Of a stretch of DNA of 64,000 nucleotides, positions 40,634-48,595 are shown one piece after another. The DNA is from an uncultured Candidatus Pelagibacter sp. (GTDB lineage: Bacteria; Pseudomonadota; Alphaproteobacteria; Pelagibacterales; Pelagibacteraceae), in contig CAJWDL010000003.1 of the NCBI GenBank assembly GCA_913030805.1, forward strand, positions 46,864 to 110,863, read 5' to 3'. The notes beneath the pieces were generated by a model, which was not told the origin of the DNA, searched no databases, and saw only the letters and a list, made by a program, of their open reading frames with translations. Within the stretch, counting starts at the first letter, position 1. Every line of letters starts with the position of its first letter. The translations under genes and the position numbers were made by a program.

Positions 40634-41446
40634 ATGGTTGAATTAGAAAAAAAATATGAAATAGGTGTAAAAAGATTTGGATTTATAAATTGGATTGGTG
40701 TTTGGACACTATATAAAAAAGAAACTCTAAGATTTATTAATGTTTGGATTCAAACACTTTTTTCTCCTTTAATTACTTCCCTGCTATTTTTATTTGTTCT
40801 TTCTTTGGCTATTGGCAATGATAGAGGAAATGTACTGGAAGTACCTTTTATTAATTTTCTTGCACCTGGTCTTATTGCAATGAGCGTTGTTCAACAAGCA
40901 TTTTCTCATTCATCCTCATCGATAATGATTGGAAAGATTCAGGGTACTATTTTTGATACAATTTCCGCACCTTTATCTGCGGGAGAGGTAGTGACCGCCA
41001 CCGTTCTAGCCGCATGCAGTAGAAGCGTTATCATAGCTTCTATTTCAATAATTGTTTTTTCGTTTATTATTGACATAACTATAACAAGTTTTACTCACAT
41101 TATTATATTTACATTTTTAAGTTCCTTTATTTTGGGAGCGGCAGGTTTTATAGCGGGACTTTGGGCAGAAAAATTTGATCACATGGCAACCGTTACAAAT
41201 TTTTTAATAGTGCCACTTTCTTTTTTGTCAGGAACTTTTTATTCTATAGACAGACTTCCTCTAATTCTTCACACCATAAGTGAATTAAACCCTTTCTTTT
41301 ATATGATTGATGGTTTTAGGTATGGATTTATTGGAACAGCGGATGGATCAGTTATTTATGGAGTGACATATCTAGCTATTCTATCTTTTATTATTTGGTT
41401 TATTGCCTATCTATTGTACAAAAGAGGATACAAAATTAAATTTTAA
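40634..41446 (+). CDS. ABC-2 type transporter permease
   Basis: A 270-residue membrane protein with six hydrophobic helices and the ABC-2 motif near the end (LNPFFYMIDGFRYGFIG). It resembles YadH-type exporter permeases. The early segment LQTLFSPLITSLLFLFVLSLAIG (key part SPLITSLLFLFVLS) is typical. The cognate ATPase normally sits next to it but is absent here. It lies 5 bases upstream of argD, which may reflect compaction rather than shared function. Confidence 0.85.
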   Translation: MVELEKKYEIGVKRFGFINWIGVWTLYKKETLRFINVWIQTLFSPLITSLLFLFVLSLAIGNDRGNVLEVPFINFLAPGLIAMSVVQQAFSHSSSSIMIGKIQGTIFDTISAPLSAGEVVTATVLAACSRSVIIASISIIVFSFIIDITITSFTHIIIFTFLSSFILGAAGFIAGLWAEKFDHMATVTNFLIVPLSFLSGTFYSIDRLPLILHTISELNPFFYMIDGFRYGFIGTADGSVIYGVTYLAILSFIIWFIAYLLYKRGYKIKF

Positions 41447-41451
41447 CTTAT

Positions 41452-42618
41452 ATGAGCTCAGTTCTAGGAACGTACGCAAGGAAAAATATTTCCTTTTCAA
41501 AAGGCAAAGGATGTTATCTTTATGATCTAAAAGGTGAGCAATATTTAGACTTTGCAAGTGGTATTGCTGTTAATTCACTAGGCCATTGTCACGAACATTT
41601 GGTAAAAATTATTCAAGAACAATCCAAAAAACTTTGGCATGTATCAAATATGTTTGTTATTCCCGAACAAGAAAAGTTGGCAAAAAGGTTAACGGATTAT
41701 ACCTTTGCTGATTTTGTGTGTTTCCAAAATTCTGGATCAGAAGCTACCGAGGCTAGTATTAAAATTGCCAGAAAATATTTTCATACAATTGGTCAACCTA
41801 ACAGAAAAAGAATAATTACTTTTAAAGGAGCTTTTCATGGAAGAACTCTTGCTGCACTATTTGCGGCAAATAATCCAAAACATATAGAAGGTTTTGATCC
41901 AAAAGTAGATGGATTTGATCAAGTTCCTTTTGCAGATCTCGAATCATTGAAAAAAGCAATAACTAATGAAACGGCTGGAATCATGATAGAGACAATTTTA
42001 GGTGAAGGAGGAATAAAAGAAGTTCCAGATTATTGTTTAAAAGGTTTAAGAAAGTTATGTGATGAAAAAAATCTTCTTTTAATTTTAGATGAAGTTCAAT
42101 GTGGTATTGGAAGGACAGGTGATTTTTTTGCGTTTGAAAATTCAGGAATTGTTCCTGATATTGCTCCGATTGCAAAGGGAATTGGCGGCGGTTTTCCATT
42201 AGGAGCTTGTTTACTTACAAAAAAGGTATCCGTTGGGATGACTCCAGGAACCCATGGATCAACATTTGGCGGGAATCCTTTAGCTATGGCAGTTGGAAAC
42301 GGTGTATTAGATATAATTTTACAAGATGGATTTTTAGATAATGTTAAAAAAATATCTAAATATTTTGATCAAGAACTAATTGGTCTTAAAAAAAAATATT
42401 CAAAAGTTATTTTAGAAGTTAGAGGTAGAGGATTGTTGAAAGGTTTAAAATTGGCAGTTGATAACACAAAGTTTATTGAAACTCTCATGAGATATAAAAT
42501 GCTGGTCGTGAAAGCAGAAGAACAGGTGATAAGATTATTTCCAGCATTAATTGTTTCAAAAAAAGAAATTGATGAAGCCATTAGCAAAATCAACGAAACT
42601 TGCAAGGAAATGAGTTAG
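41452..42618 (+). CDS. argD: acetylornithine aminotransferase
   Basis: A 388-residue class III PLP aminotransferase for arginine (and possibly lysine) synthesis. Typical blocks are LDFASGIAVNSLGHCH, FQNSGSEATEASIKIARK, FKGAFHGRTLAALFA, LILDEVQCGIGRTGDFFAFE and the PLP lysine in PIAKGIGGGFPLGA. argF begins 2 bases later, and argJ occurs at 54697, so three arginine steps are in this window. Confidence 0.95.
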   Translation: MSSVLGTYARKNISFSKGKGCYLYDLKGEQYLDFASGIAVNSLGHCHEHLVKIIQEQSKKLWHVSNMFVIPEQEKLAKRLTDYTFADFVCFQNSGSEATEASIKIARKYFHTIGQPNRKRIITFKGAFHGRTLAALFAANNPKHIEGFDPKVDGFDQVPFADLESLKKAITNETAGIMIETILGEGGIKEVPDYCLKGLRKLCDEKNLLLILDEVQCGIGRTGDFFAFENSGIVPDIAPIAKGIGGGFPLGACLLTKKVSVGMTPGTHGSTFGGNPLAMAVGNGVLDIILQDGFLDNVKKISKYFDQELIGLKKKYSKVILEVRGRGLLKGLKLAVDNTKFIETLMRYKMLVVKAEEQVIRLFPALIVSKKEIDEAISKINETCKEMS

Positions 42619-42620
42619 TT

Positions 42621-43547
42621 ATGAGAAATTTCATAAATATATCAGATATTTCCAAGAAGGAATTAAGATTTATTGTTGACAATGCAAAATTAAGAAAAAA
42701 AAATAGAGCTAATCTTAAAAAAAATTCTATAGATGCAGATGCACCACTAGATGGCAAAATTCTAATTATGTTATTTGAAAAGCCATCAACAAGAACTAGG
42801 ATTTCTTTTGATCTTGCGGTTAAACAATTGGGGGGGGAGTCTTTAATATTAAATCCTGATGAAATTCACTATGGAATCGGCAATGAAAGTTTGCATGATA
42901 CAGCAAAAACTTTATCTCAATATGCAGATATTGTAATGTTAAGAACAAATGCTCACAAAAAAGTTGAAGATTTTTCAAAATATTTAAACATTCCAATTAT
43001 TAATGGATTAACCAATTTAAGTCATCCATGCCAAATCATGTCGGATATAATGACTTTTGAAGAATTAAGAGGACCGATACAAAATAAAAAAATTACTTGG
43101 CTTGGAGACGGTAACAATGTTGTTTATTCATTAATCGAAGCTGCAGTCCAATTCGATTTTAAATTACATATTGCTTGTCCCAAAAGATTTGAACCAAGTA
43201 AAAATATTTTGCAATGGGCTAAAAAAAATAAGGGAAATATTTTTGTTACTAAAGACCCTATAGATGCGGTGAGCTCTGCAGATTGTGTTATTACTGATAA
43301 ATGGATTTCAATGAATGACAAAACCAATAAAAAGAAAAAGAAAAAAATACTTAGACTTTATCAGGTGAATAATAAAATTATGAAAAAAGCAAATAAAGAT
43401 TCAATTTTTATGCACTGTCTTCCAGCCAGAAGAGGAGAGGAAGTAACCAATGAAGTTATTGATGGCAAGCAATCAGCTGTTTGGTTAGAGACCTTAAACA
43501 GAATACATATACAAAAAAGTATTATTGAATGGTGTTTAAATAATTAA
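42621..43547 (+). CDS. argF: ornithine carbamoyltransferase
   Basis: A 308-residue enzyme making citrulline. Carbamoyl-phosphate and ornithine motifs are intact: FEKPSTRTRISFDLA, VMLRTNAHKK, HPCQIMSD, WLGDGNNVVYS and MHCLPARRGEE. I start at the ATG of MRNFINISD; the longer frame from a TTG inside argD is not needed. The 3' end overlaps cycM by 4 bases on the other strand. Confidence 0.95.
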   Translation: MRNFINISDISKKELRFIVDNAKLRKKNRANLKKNSIDADAPLDGKILIMLFEKPSTRTRISFDLAVKQLGGESLILNPDEIHYGIGNESLHDTAKTLSQYADIVMLRTNAHKKVEDFSKYLNIPIINGLTNLSHPCQIMSDIMTFEELRGPIQNKKITWLGDGNNVVYSLIEAAVQFDFKLHIACPKRFEPSKNILQWAKKNKGNIFVTKDPIDAVSSADCVITDKWISMNDKTNKKKKKKILRLYQVNNKIMKKANKDSIFMHCLPARRGEEVTNEVIDGKQSAVWLETLNRIHIQKSIIEWCLNN

Positions 43548-44083
43548 GGCAATGGCAATGGGGAATCACTTTGTTCATTTAGGTAAAGAATAAGAGAAGC
43601 TCTATCCTTTTCTTTTGAAATGCCCGCAAAAGCCATTTTATTTCCTTTTACATAATCCTTTGGTTTAATTAAAAAATTATTCATTGCTTCAAAATTCCAA
43701 TTCTTACCAAATCCACCCATTGCTTTTGAATATTTATATTCAGTAACGGATCCAACTTTTCTTCCAATTACACCCCATAAAGCAGGACCGATTTTATTAC
43801 CCCCACCTTTCGATACTGAATGACATCCAATACATTTTTTAGCTACTGTCTTTCCATGATCGATGCTTCCCAGGTCCATAAAAACTTTAATATCGTTACC
43901 ACTATTAGCTTTATTATCATCTTTACTGATTTCTTTAGTTTCGGTAACTTTGGTCACTTTATAAGTAACATCTTCGCGAGCATCAATGTTGAATACAACA
44001 TCGGCCAATTTATTTATGCTAAGAACAATAACTATCGTTAGTATAATAGCTGCAATTATCTTACTTATTTCAAATCCATACAT
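43544..44083 (-). CDS. cycM: membrane-anchored class I cytochrome c (CycM type)
   Basis: The 179-residue protein has an uncleaved N-terminal anchor (about 8-30), an acidic/lysine linker and a periplasmic cytochrome c domain. Haem attaches at CIGCH (C84, C87, H88), with Met ligand about M150 in GNKMAFAG. The domain (GPALWGVIGRKVGS) resembles the CycM/c552 that connects the bc1 complex to terminal oxidases. It is also a candidate acceptor for electrons from the truncated PuuD, by inference only. Confidence 0.92.
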   Translation of the reverse strand: MYGFEISKIIAAIILTIVIVLSINKLADVVFNIDAREDVTYKVTKVTETKEISKDDNKANSGNDIKVFMDLGSIDHGKTVAKKCIGCHSVSKGGGNKIGPALWGVIGRKVGSVTEYKYSKAMGGFGKNWNFEAMNNFLIKPKDYVKGNKMAFAGISKEKDRASLILYLNEQSDSPLPLP

Positions 44084-44097
44084 AATTTTTTATAATA

Positions 44098-44111
44098 ATC
44101 TTCATGAAGAT
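44098..44111. repeat. 14-base perfect palindrome upstream of cycM
   Basis: ATCTTCATGAAGAT lies 15-28 bases upstream of the cycM start in the 119-base divergent gap with kdsB. It could be an operator. Nothing else clear is seen in this gap. Confidence 0.3.
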
Positions 44112-44202
44112 ATATCATTAGTTAGTAAAAATAACTTTGTTTAACAATAAAAATTTTGTGTCCGATAGACGCACATAATAATATCATATAAAGCAAAAAA
44201 AT

Positions 44203-44943
44203 ATGAACAAGTCAGTAATTATTATTCCATCTAGATTAGAAGCAAAAAGATTACCAAACAAACCTTTGCTGAAAATTAACAATATACCAATGATCATTCA
44301 TGTGATGGAAAGGGCAAGGGAATCTAAAATTGGTGATGTAATTGTTGCAACCCCAGATCAAAAAATATTGGATTTGGTCGAACAAAAGTCAGGTAAAGCA
44401 ATTCTTACTAGCAAGGATCATTCTACAGGTACAGATAGAGTTTATGAAGTGCTAGAAAAAATTTCTGATGATTCGATTAATATTATAATAAATTTACAAG
44501 GAGATATGCCTAATCTAGATCCTAATAATATCAAAAATTTAGACTATTTAATGCGAAAAAATAAATGTGATATTGCAACTTTAGCTTTCAAAATTCAAAA
44601 TGTAGAAGAACTTCAAAATATAAACATCGTTAAAGTTGAAACTTTCGAAAATCTTGATAATTCCAATTTTATAAAAGCTAAAGATTTTTATAGGAAAACA
44701 ATAAATACAAATAAAGAAAATATTTACCATCACATTGGTATTTATGCATTTTCAAAGAATGCTTTATCCAGGTTTGTGAAATTAAGCAGAAGCAAAAACG
44801 AAATTGAAAGAAAACTTGAGCAAATGAGGGCACTAGACAATAATATTGAAATTAGGGTAGCATTATCAAAATCTTTTCCCTTGGGCATTGATACTGAAGA
44901 AGATTTTCTGTTAATTAAAAAATCTATGGAATATAAAGGATAA
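44203..44943 (+). CDS. kdsB: 3-deoxy-manno-octulosonate cytidylyltransferase
   Basis: KdsB activates KDO as CMP-KDO for lipid A glycosylation. The 246-residue protein has IIPSRLEAKRLPNKPL, VATPDQ, TSKDHSTGTDRVYE and NLQGDMPNLDP, and ends LGIDTEEDFLL. It is followed in 7 bases by pheA. Together with kdsD and lptBC it indicates a KDO-containing LPS. Confidence 0.95.
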   Translation: MNKSVIIIPSRLEAKRLPNKPLLKINNIPMIIHVMERARESKIGDVIVATPDQKILDLVEQKSGKAILTSKDHSTGTDRVYEVLEKISDDSINIIINLQGDMPNLDPNNIKNLDYLMRKNKCDIATLAFKIQNVEELQNINIVKVETFENLDNSNFIKAKDFYRKTINTNKENIYHHIGIYAFSKNALSRFVKLSRSKNEIERKLEQMRALDNNIEIRVALSKSFPLGIDTEEDFLLIKKSMEYKG

Positions 44944-44950
44944 AAAAATT

Positions 44951-45784
44951 ATGAAATTAGCTTTTCAGGGAGAACTAGGTGCATTTTCGCATTTAGCTGC
45001 AATTAAATTTTTTCCAAAATCGGAAATTAAACCCTGCCAAACTTTTGAAGAATGTTTTGGGTTAGCGACAGAAAATTCAGAATATAAGATAATTATTCCA
45101 ATGGAAAATTCGTTGGCTGGAAGGGTTGCGGATATTCATTATTTAATTCCAAAATATAAATTGCAAATTTATGCCGAATATTTCCATCCGATAATACATA
45201 ATTTGTTAGGTTTGAAAGGAACAAGGTTAGAAGATATCAAAACTGTTCGAAGTCATTCGCAAGCCATTGGCCAGTGTCAAAATATTATTCAAAAAAATAA
45301 TTTAAAACCTATAATTTCCGCTGATACTGCCGGATCTGCTAAATATATTTCTGAAAAAAAAGACAAAACTGAATCAGCAATAGCTTCTTCTCTTGCTTCA
45401 GAAATTTATGATCTACAAATAATCGCAAAACATGTTGAGGATGATTCTAAAAATGTTACTCGTTTTTTAGTTATGGGAAAAGAAGTACATCACCCAGAGT
45501 TAAGAAATAAAAAATACATTACAAGTTGTATTTTTAGAGTAAAAAGTATACCTGCGGCTCTCTACAAATGCCTCGGTGGATTTGCAACTAATAATGTAAA
45601 CCTTTGCAAATTAGAAAGTTTTTCTGCAAAAAATACATTTGAACAAGTTAATTTTTTTATAGATATAGAAGGTCATATTGAAGATTTTAAAGTTCAAAAA
45701 TCTTTAGAAGAACTAGGCTTTCATACAGAAAGTTTGGATATTTTGGGTGTTTATGAAGCAGATAAGTTTAGATTTAATAAATAA
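44951..45784 (+). CDS. pheA: prephenate dehydratase
   Basis: A 277-residue monofunctional enzyme converting prephenate to phenylpyruvate. The catalytic region has FQGELGAFSHLAA, IIPMENSLAGRV, and the TRF motif in KNVTRFLVMG. A C-terminal ACT domain (about 193-270) carries AALYKCLGGFATNNVNLCKLES, which normally binds Phe for feedback control. No chorismate mutase domain is fused. Confidence 0.93.
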   Translation: MKLAFQGELGAFSHLAAIKFFPKSEIKPCQTFEECFGLATENSEYKIIIPMENSLAGRVADIHYLIPKYKLQIYAEYFHPIIHNLLGLKGTRLEDIKTVRSHSQAIGQCQNIIQKNNLKPIISADTAGSAKYISEKKDKTESAIASSLASEIYDLQIIAKHVEDDSKNVTRFLVMGKEVHHPELRNKKYITSCIFRVKSIPAALYKCLGGFATNNVNLCKLESFSAKNTFEQVNFFIDIEGHIEDFKVQKSLEELGFHTESLDILGVYEADKFRFNK

Positions 45785-45809
45785 ATTGAAACTTATTAAG
45801 ACTTTAATC

Positions 45810-45839
45810 TTGTAGATAAGAAATTATTCCTGATATAAT
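45810..45839 (+). promoter_or_regulatory. promoter of the SRP RNA gene
   Basis: TTGTAG (45810-45815) and a consensus TATAAT (45834-45839) are 18 bases apart. The first base of the RNA at 45845 is 6 bases after the -10 box, so placement fits well. Confidence 0.6.
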
Positions 45840-45844
45840 AAATT

Positions 45845-45940
45845 GGAGGCTAGCAGCAGGTGGAATTTTTTGGACAATCCGGTCAGGACGGAAACGTAGC
45901 AGCCGAAACAAAAACACTCCAGGTTGCTGTTTAGTCTCCT
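45845..45940 (+). ncRNA. ffs: signal recognition particle RNA (4.5S type)
   Basis: The 96-base RNA folds end to end: GGAG-GCTAGCAGCA at the 5' side pairs with TTGCTG-TTTAG-TCTCC at the 3' side. The apical domain has the Ffh-binding symmetric and asymmetric loops GGTCAGGACGGAAACGTAGCAGCC (key parts GGTCAGG, GGAAAC, AGCAGCC). The tetraloop segment reads CGGAAACG rather than the common CCGGAAGG. It lies directly upstream of dnaX, the usual ffs-dnaX-ybaB-recR order. Confidence 0.93.
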
Positions 45941-45946
45941 GATAAA

Positions 45947-47644
45947 ATGCATAATAACAAAAAAAAAGTACTGGCTTTAAAGTATAGGCCAAAAACTTTT
46001 TCTGACTTAATCGGTCAAGACATTATGGCCGAAACAATTATAAATTCCATAAAAATGGATAAAGTGCCCAACGCTTACCTTTTTTCAGGCATTAGAGGTG
46101 TTGGCAAAACAACGGCGGCTAGAATAGTTGCAAAAGCACTAAATTGTAATAATGGAGTAGAAAATTTATGTCAAAATGAAATGTGCGAACATTGTAGTGC
46201 TATTTCAAATTCAAACCATATGGATGTCTTGGAAATGGATGCTGCGTCTAAAACAGGTATTGATGATGTAAGAGATTTGATAGAATTTTCTAAGTATGGA
46301 CCCAGTGTAGCAAAGTTTAAAATATTCATTATCGATGAAATTCATATGCTGTCAAAACAAGCATTTAACGGTTTGCTGAAAACGTTAGAAGAACCCCCAT
46401 CATATTTAAAATTTATTTTTGCAACGACGGAAATGAGAAAAATACCCATTACCGTGATTTCTCGTTGCCAAAGATTTGACTTAACTAGAATAAAATCAAA
46501 TTTACTTTTAGATTTTTTAAAGAAAATATCTCTTTTAGAAAATGGAAAAATTTCAGAAAATGCATTGAAATTGATTGTGAAAATTTCAGAGGGCTCTGTT
46601 AGAGATGGTTTATCACTCTTAGATAGAGCTTTAATTACACAAAAAATCGAACAAAAGGAACTAAATTTGGAGTCGGCGCAAAAAATATTTGGGTATTTTG
46701 ATAAATCTCATTTGATTGAATTAATGAAATTAATTTTTCAAGGGAAAGAAGAACAGGCTCTATTAAAGTTTAGAAGTATATCTGACTTAGGCATTGATCC
46801 AAAAATATTTTTAAATGATTTTTTAGAAATTCTCTACTTTATGAAAAATATTAATATTTTCGGTAAAAATGAAATAAGTTTTTCACTTTCTGATAATCAA
46901 ACTAAAGAAATTAAACAACTATCCAGCCAACTTGATATAGAAACATTGATAATGTTTTGGCAGTTTGGCATAAAATCATTAGAGGAATTGAATGTTGTTT
47001 CAAATCAAAATCTTTCAATAGAAATGTTTTTAATAAGACTAATTCATTTGAAAGAGATTCCAAAATTAGAGGAACTGATTAGTAGCAAAGAAACATCCCA
47101 AGGTAAAACAAGTTTAAAAAAAACTGAAACATTGTCTAATATAGAAAATGAAATTAATAAAGATATAATTAAAGAAACGAACCAGTCTACAGATCAGATT
47201 AAGAACGTTATCCAAGAAAAAAAAGAAATTTTAGATAATGACAAAACGTTTAAATTGCCAAATGAAAATAAAAACTCCACTGAAACGGTTTCAAATTTTG
47301 ACAATCTAATTAGTTTGTGTCTGAAGCATAAAGAAATGCAGCTAAAATATGACTTAGAAAAAAATGTAAGTTTGGTAAAATTTTCAAATGGACAAATGGA
47401 ATTTTCATTTAATGAAAATATCGATAAAAACTTTATAAAAAATTTATCCAAAAAACTGTTTGTTTGGACTGGAAAAAGGTGGATTATAACTTTATCAAAA
47501 GAAAAAGGTCAACCCACATATCAGGAGATTAAATTAGAAAAAAAACAAACTCACTTCAATGAAGCAATTAAAACCAATGCTTATAAAAAAATACTAGAAG
47601 CATTTTCCGATGCTAAATTAATTACTATAGAGGAAAATGAATAA
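45947..47644 (+). CDS. dnaX: DNA polymerase III subunit gamma/tau
   Basis: DnaX is the clamp-loader ATPase. The 565 residues contain a AAA+ module with GIRGVGKTTAARIVAKAL (Walker A), a zinc site (C61... CEHC), IDEIHMLSKQAFNGLLKTLEEPP (Walker B) and the SRC sensor in VISRCQRFDL. After a collar region, a lysine/acid-rich linker leads to a small C-terminal domain. A run of eight A (47217-47224, codons 424-426) could cause slippage to a short gamma-like product. Its start is 6 bases after the SRP RNA. Confidence 0.95.
   Translation: MHNNKKKVLALKYRPKTFSDLIGQDIMAETIINSIKMDKVPNAYLFSGIRGVGKTTAARIVAKALNCNNGVENLCQNEMCEHCSAISNSNHMDVLEMDAASKTGIDDVRDLIEFSKYGPSVAKFKIFIIDEIHMLSKQAFNGLLKTLEEPPSYLKFIFATTEMRKIPITVISRCQRFDLTRIKSNLLLDFLKKISLLENGKISENALKLIVKISEGSVRDGLSLLDRALITQKIEQKELNLESAQKIFGYFDKSHLIELMKLIFQGKEEQALLKFRSISDLGIDPKIFLNDFLEILYFMKNINIFGKNEISFSLSDNQTKEIKQLSSQLDIETLIMFWQFGIKSLEELNVVSNQNLSIEMFLIRLIHLKEIPKLEELISSKETSQGKTSLKKTETLSNIENEINKDIIKETNQSTDQIKNVIQEKKEILDNDKTFKLPNENKNSTETVSNFDNLISLCLKHKEMQLKYDLEKNVSLVKFSNGQMEFSFNENIDKNFIKNLSKKLFVWTGKRWIITLSKEKGQPTYQEIKLEKKQTHFNEAIKTNAYKKILEAFSDAKLITIEENE
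47217..47238 (+). promoter_or_regulatory. possible frameshift/transcription-slippage site in dnaX
   Basis: The zero-frame codons GAA AAA AAA GAA contain the slippery heptamer A-AAA-AAA. A -1 shift, or one extra A from polymerase slippage, adds four residues and stops at TAA 47236-47238, giving a 430-residue protein. Loss of one A stops even sooner, at TAG. E. coli gamma is 431 residues. No convincing downstream stem-loop was found. Confidence 0.45.
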
Positions 47645-47650
47645 TAAAGA

Positions 47651-47971
47651 ATGACTGATTTTTCAAAAGTGCTGGAACAAGCAAAAAATATGCAAAATAA
47701 AATGAAAGAAACGCAAGAGTCTATAAAAAAAATTGAGGTCGAAGGTATTGCTGGAGGAGGATCTATTAAAATTTATTTAAACGGGGATGGCGAATTAATT
47801 AAATTATATATGGCACCCGAAATAATGAAAGAGAACAAAGAAATATTGGAAGATTTGATTATAGCTGCGCATGGGGATGCAAAGAAAAAAATAAAAATAA
47901 AAGCATCTGAAGAATTGTCAAAAATTACGGGAGGTATTCCTTTGCCTCCAGGCTTTAAATGGCCTTTTTAA
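47651..47971 (+). CDS. ybaB: YbaB/EbfC nucleoid-associated protein
   Basis: A 106-residue DNA-binding dimer of the YbaB/EbfC family. The pattern VLEQAKNMQNKMKETQESIKKIEVEGIAGGGSIKIYLNGDGE is diagnostic in its parts (QAKNMQNKM; GIAGGGSIKI), and the end reads GGIPLPPGFKWPF. It lies between dnaX and recR with gaps of about 6 bases, as in most proteobacteria. Confidence 0.95.
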   Translation: MTDFSKVLEQAKNMQNKMKETQESIKKIEVEGIAGGGSIKIYLNGDGELIKLYMAPEIMKENKEILEDLIIAAHGDAKKKIKIKASEELSKITGGIPLPPGFKWPF

Positions 47972-47977
47972 ACCTTT

Positions 47978-48595
47978 ATGAAAAAAAATATTTCAGAAAT
48001 TGAAGAGCTTGTTAAACTGATTTCAAAATTGCCTGGCTTAGGTCCTAAGTCGGCTAAAAGAATTGCATTAAAACTCATAAATAATAGAGAGGAATTAATA
48101 AAACCTTTAGCAAATACATTAGCCCAAATTTATAAAAATATCGTTCGATGTAATATTTGTGGAAATATTAAATCTTCAAATTCTAGTTGCACTTTCCAAA
48201 CCTGCTCATATTCAGATAAAAATTATAAACAGATTTGTGTGGTAGAAAATATTGCTGATATGTGGGTAATTGAAAATTCGGGAATTTATAAAGGATATTA
48301 TCATATTCTAGGTGGAACATTGTCATCTTCTGATAACAAAAAAACTGATAATTTACTTATTCCTTCTTTGGTTGAAAGAGTAAAGAAGGATACTATAGAT
48401 GAAGTTATTTTGGCTACCAGTGCCACAATAGAAGGTCAAACTACTGCACACTATATTCAGGACACTTTAAAAGATACAAAAGTAAAAATCTCAAAACTTG
48501 CACAAGGATTGCCTGTAGGGGGAGAAATAGAATTTCTTGATGATGGTACTTTATTTTCGGCTTTTAAAAATAGGGGTCCTGTTACTAATCAGTAG
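47978..48595 (+). CDS. recR: recombination mediator protein RecR
   Basis: RecR acts with RecF/RecO to load RecA at gaps. The 205-residue protein has the helix-hairpin-helix [16 protein letters not shown], the C4 zinc region (CNICGN, CSYSDK), the Toprim domain ([24 protein letters not shown]) and the end [16 protein letters not shown]. It overlaps the convergent malate synthase gene by 11 bases. Confidence 0.95.
   Translation: MKKNISEIEELVKLISKLPGLGPKSAKRIALKLINNREELIKPLANTLAQIYKNIVRCNICGNIKSSNSSCTFQTCSYSDKNYKQICVVENIADMWVIENSGIYKGYYHILGGTLSSSDNKKTDNLLIPSLVERVKKDTIDEVILATSATIEGQTTAHYIQDTLKDTKVKISKLAQGLPVGGEIEFLDDGTLFSAFKNRGPVTNQ

Noticed and set aside
42600..42620. Upstream TTG start for argF inside argD
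   Set aside because: The ATG at 42621 begins exactly at the conserved N-terminus; the TTG would add seven unrelated residues.
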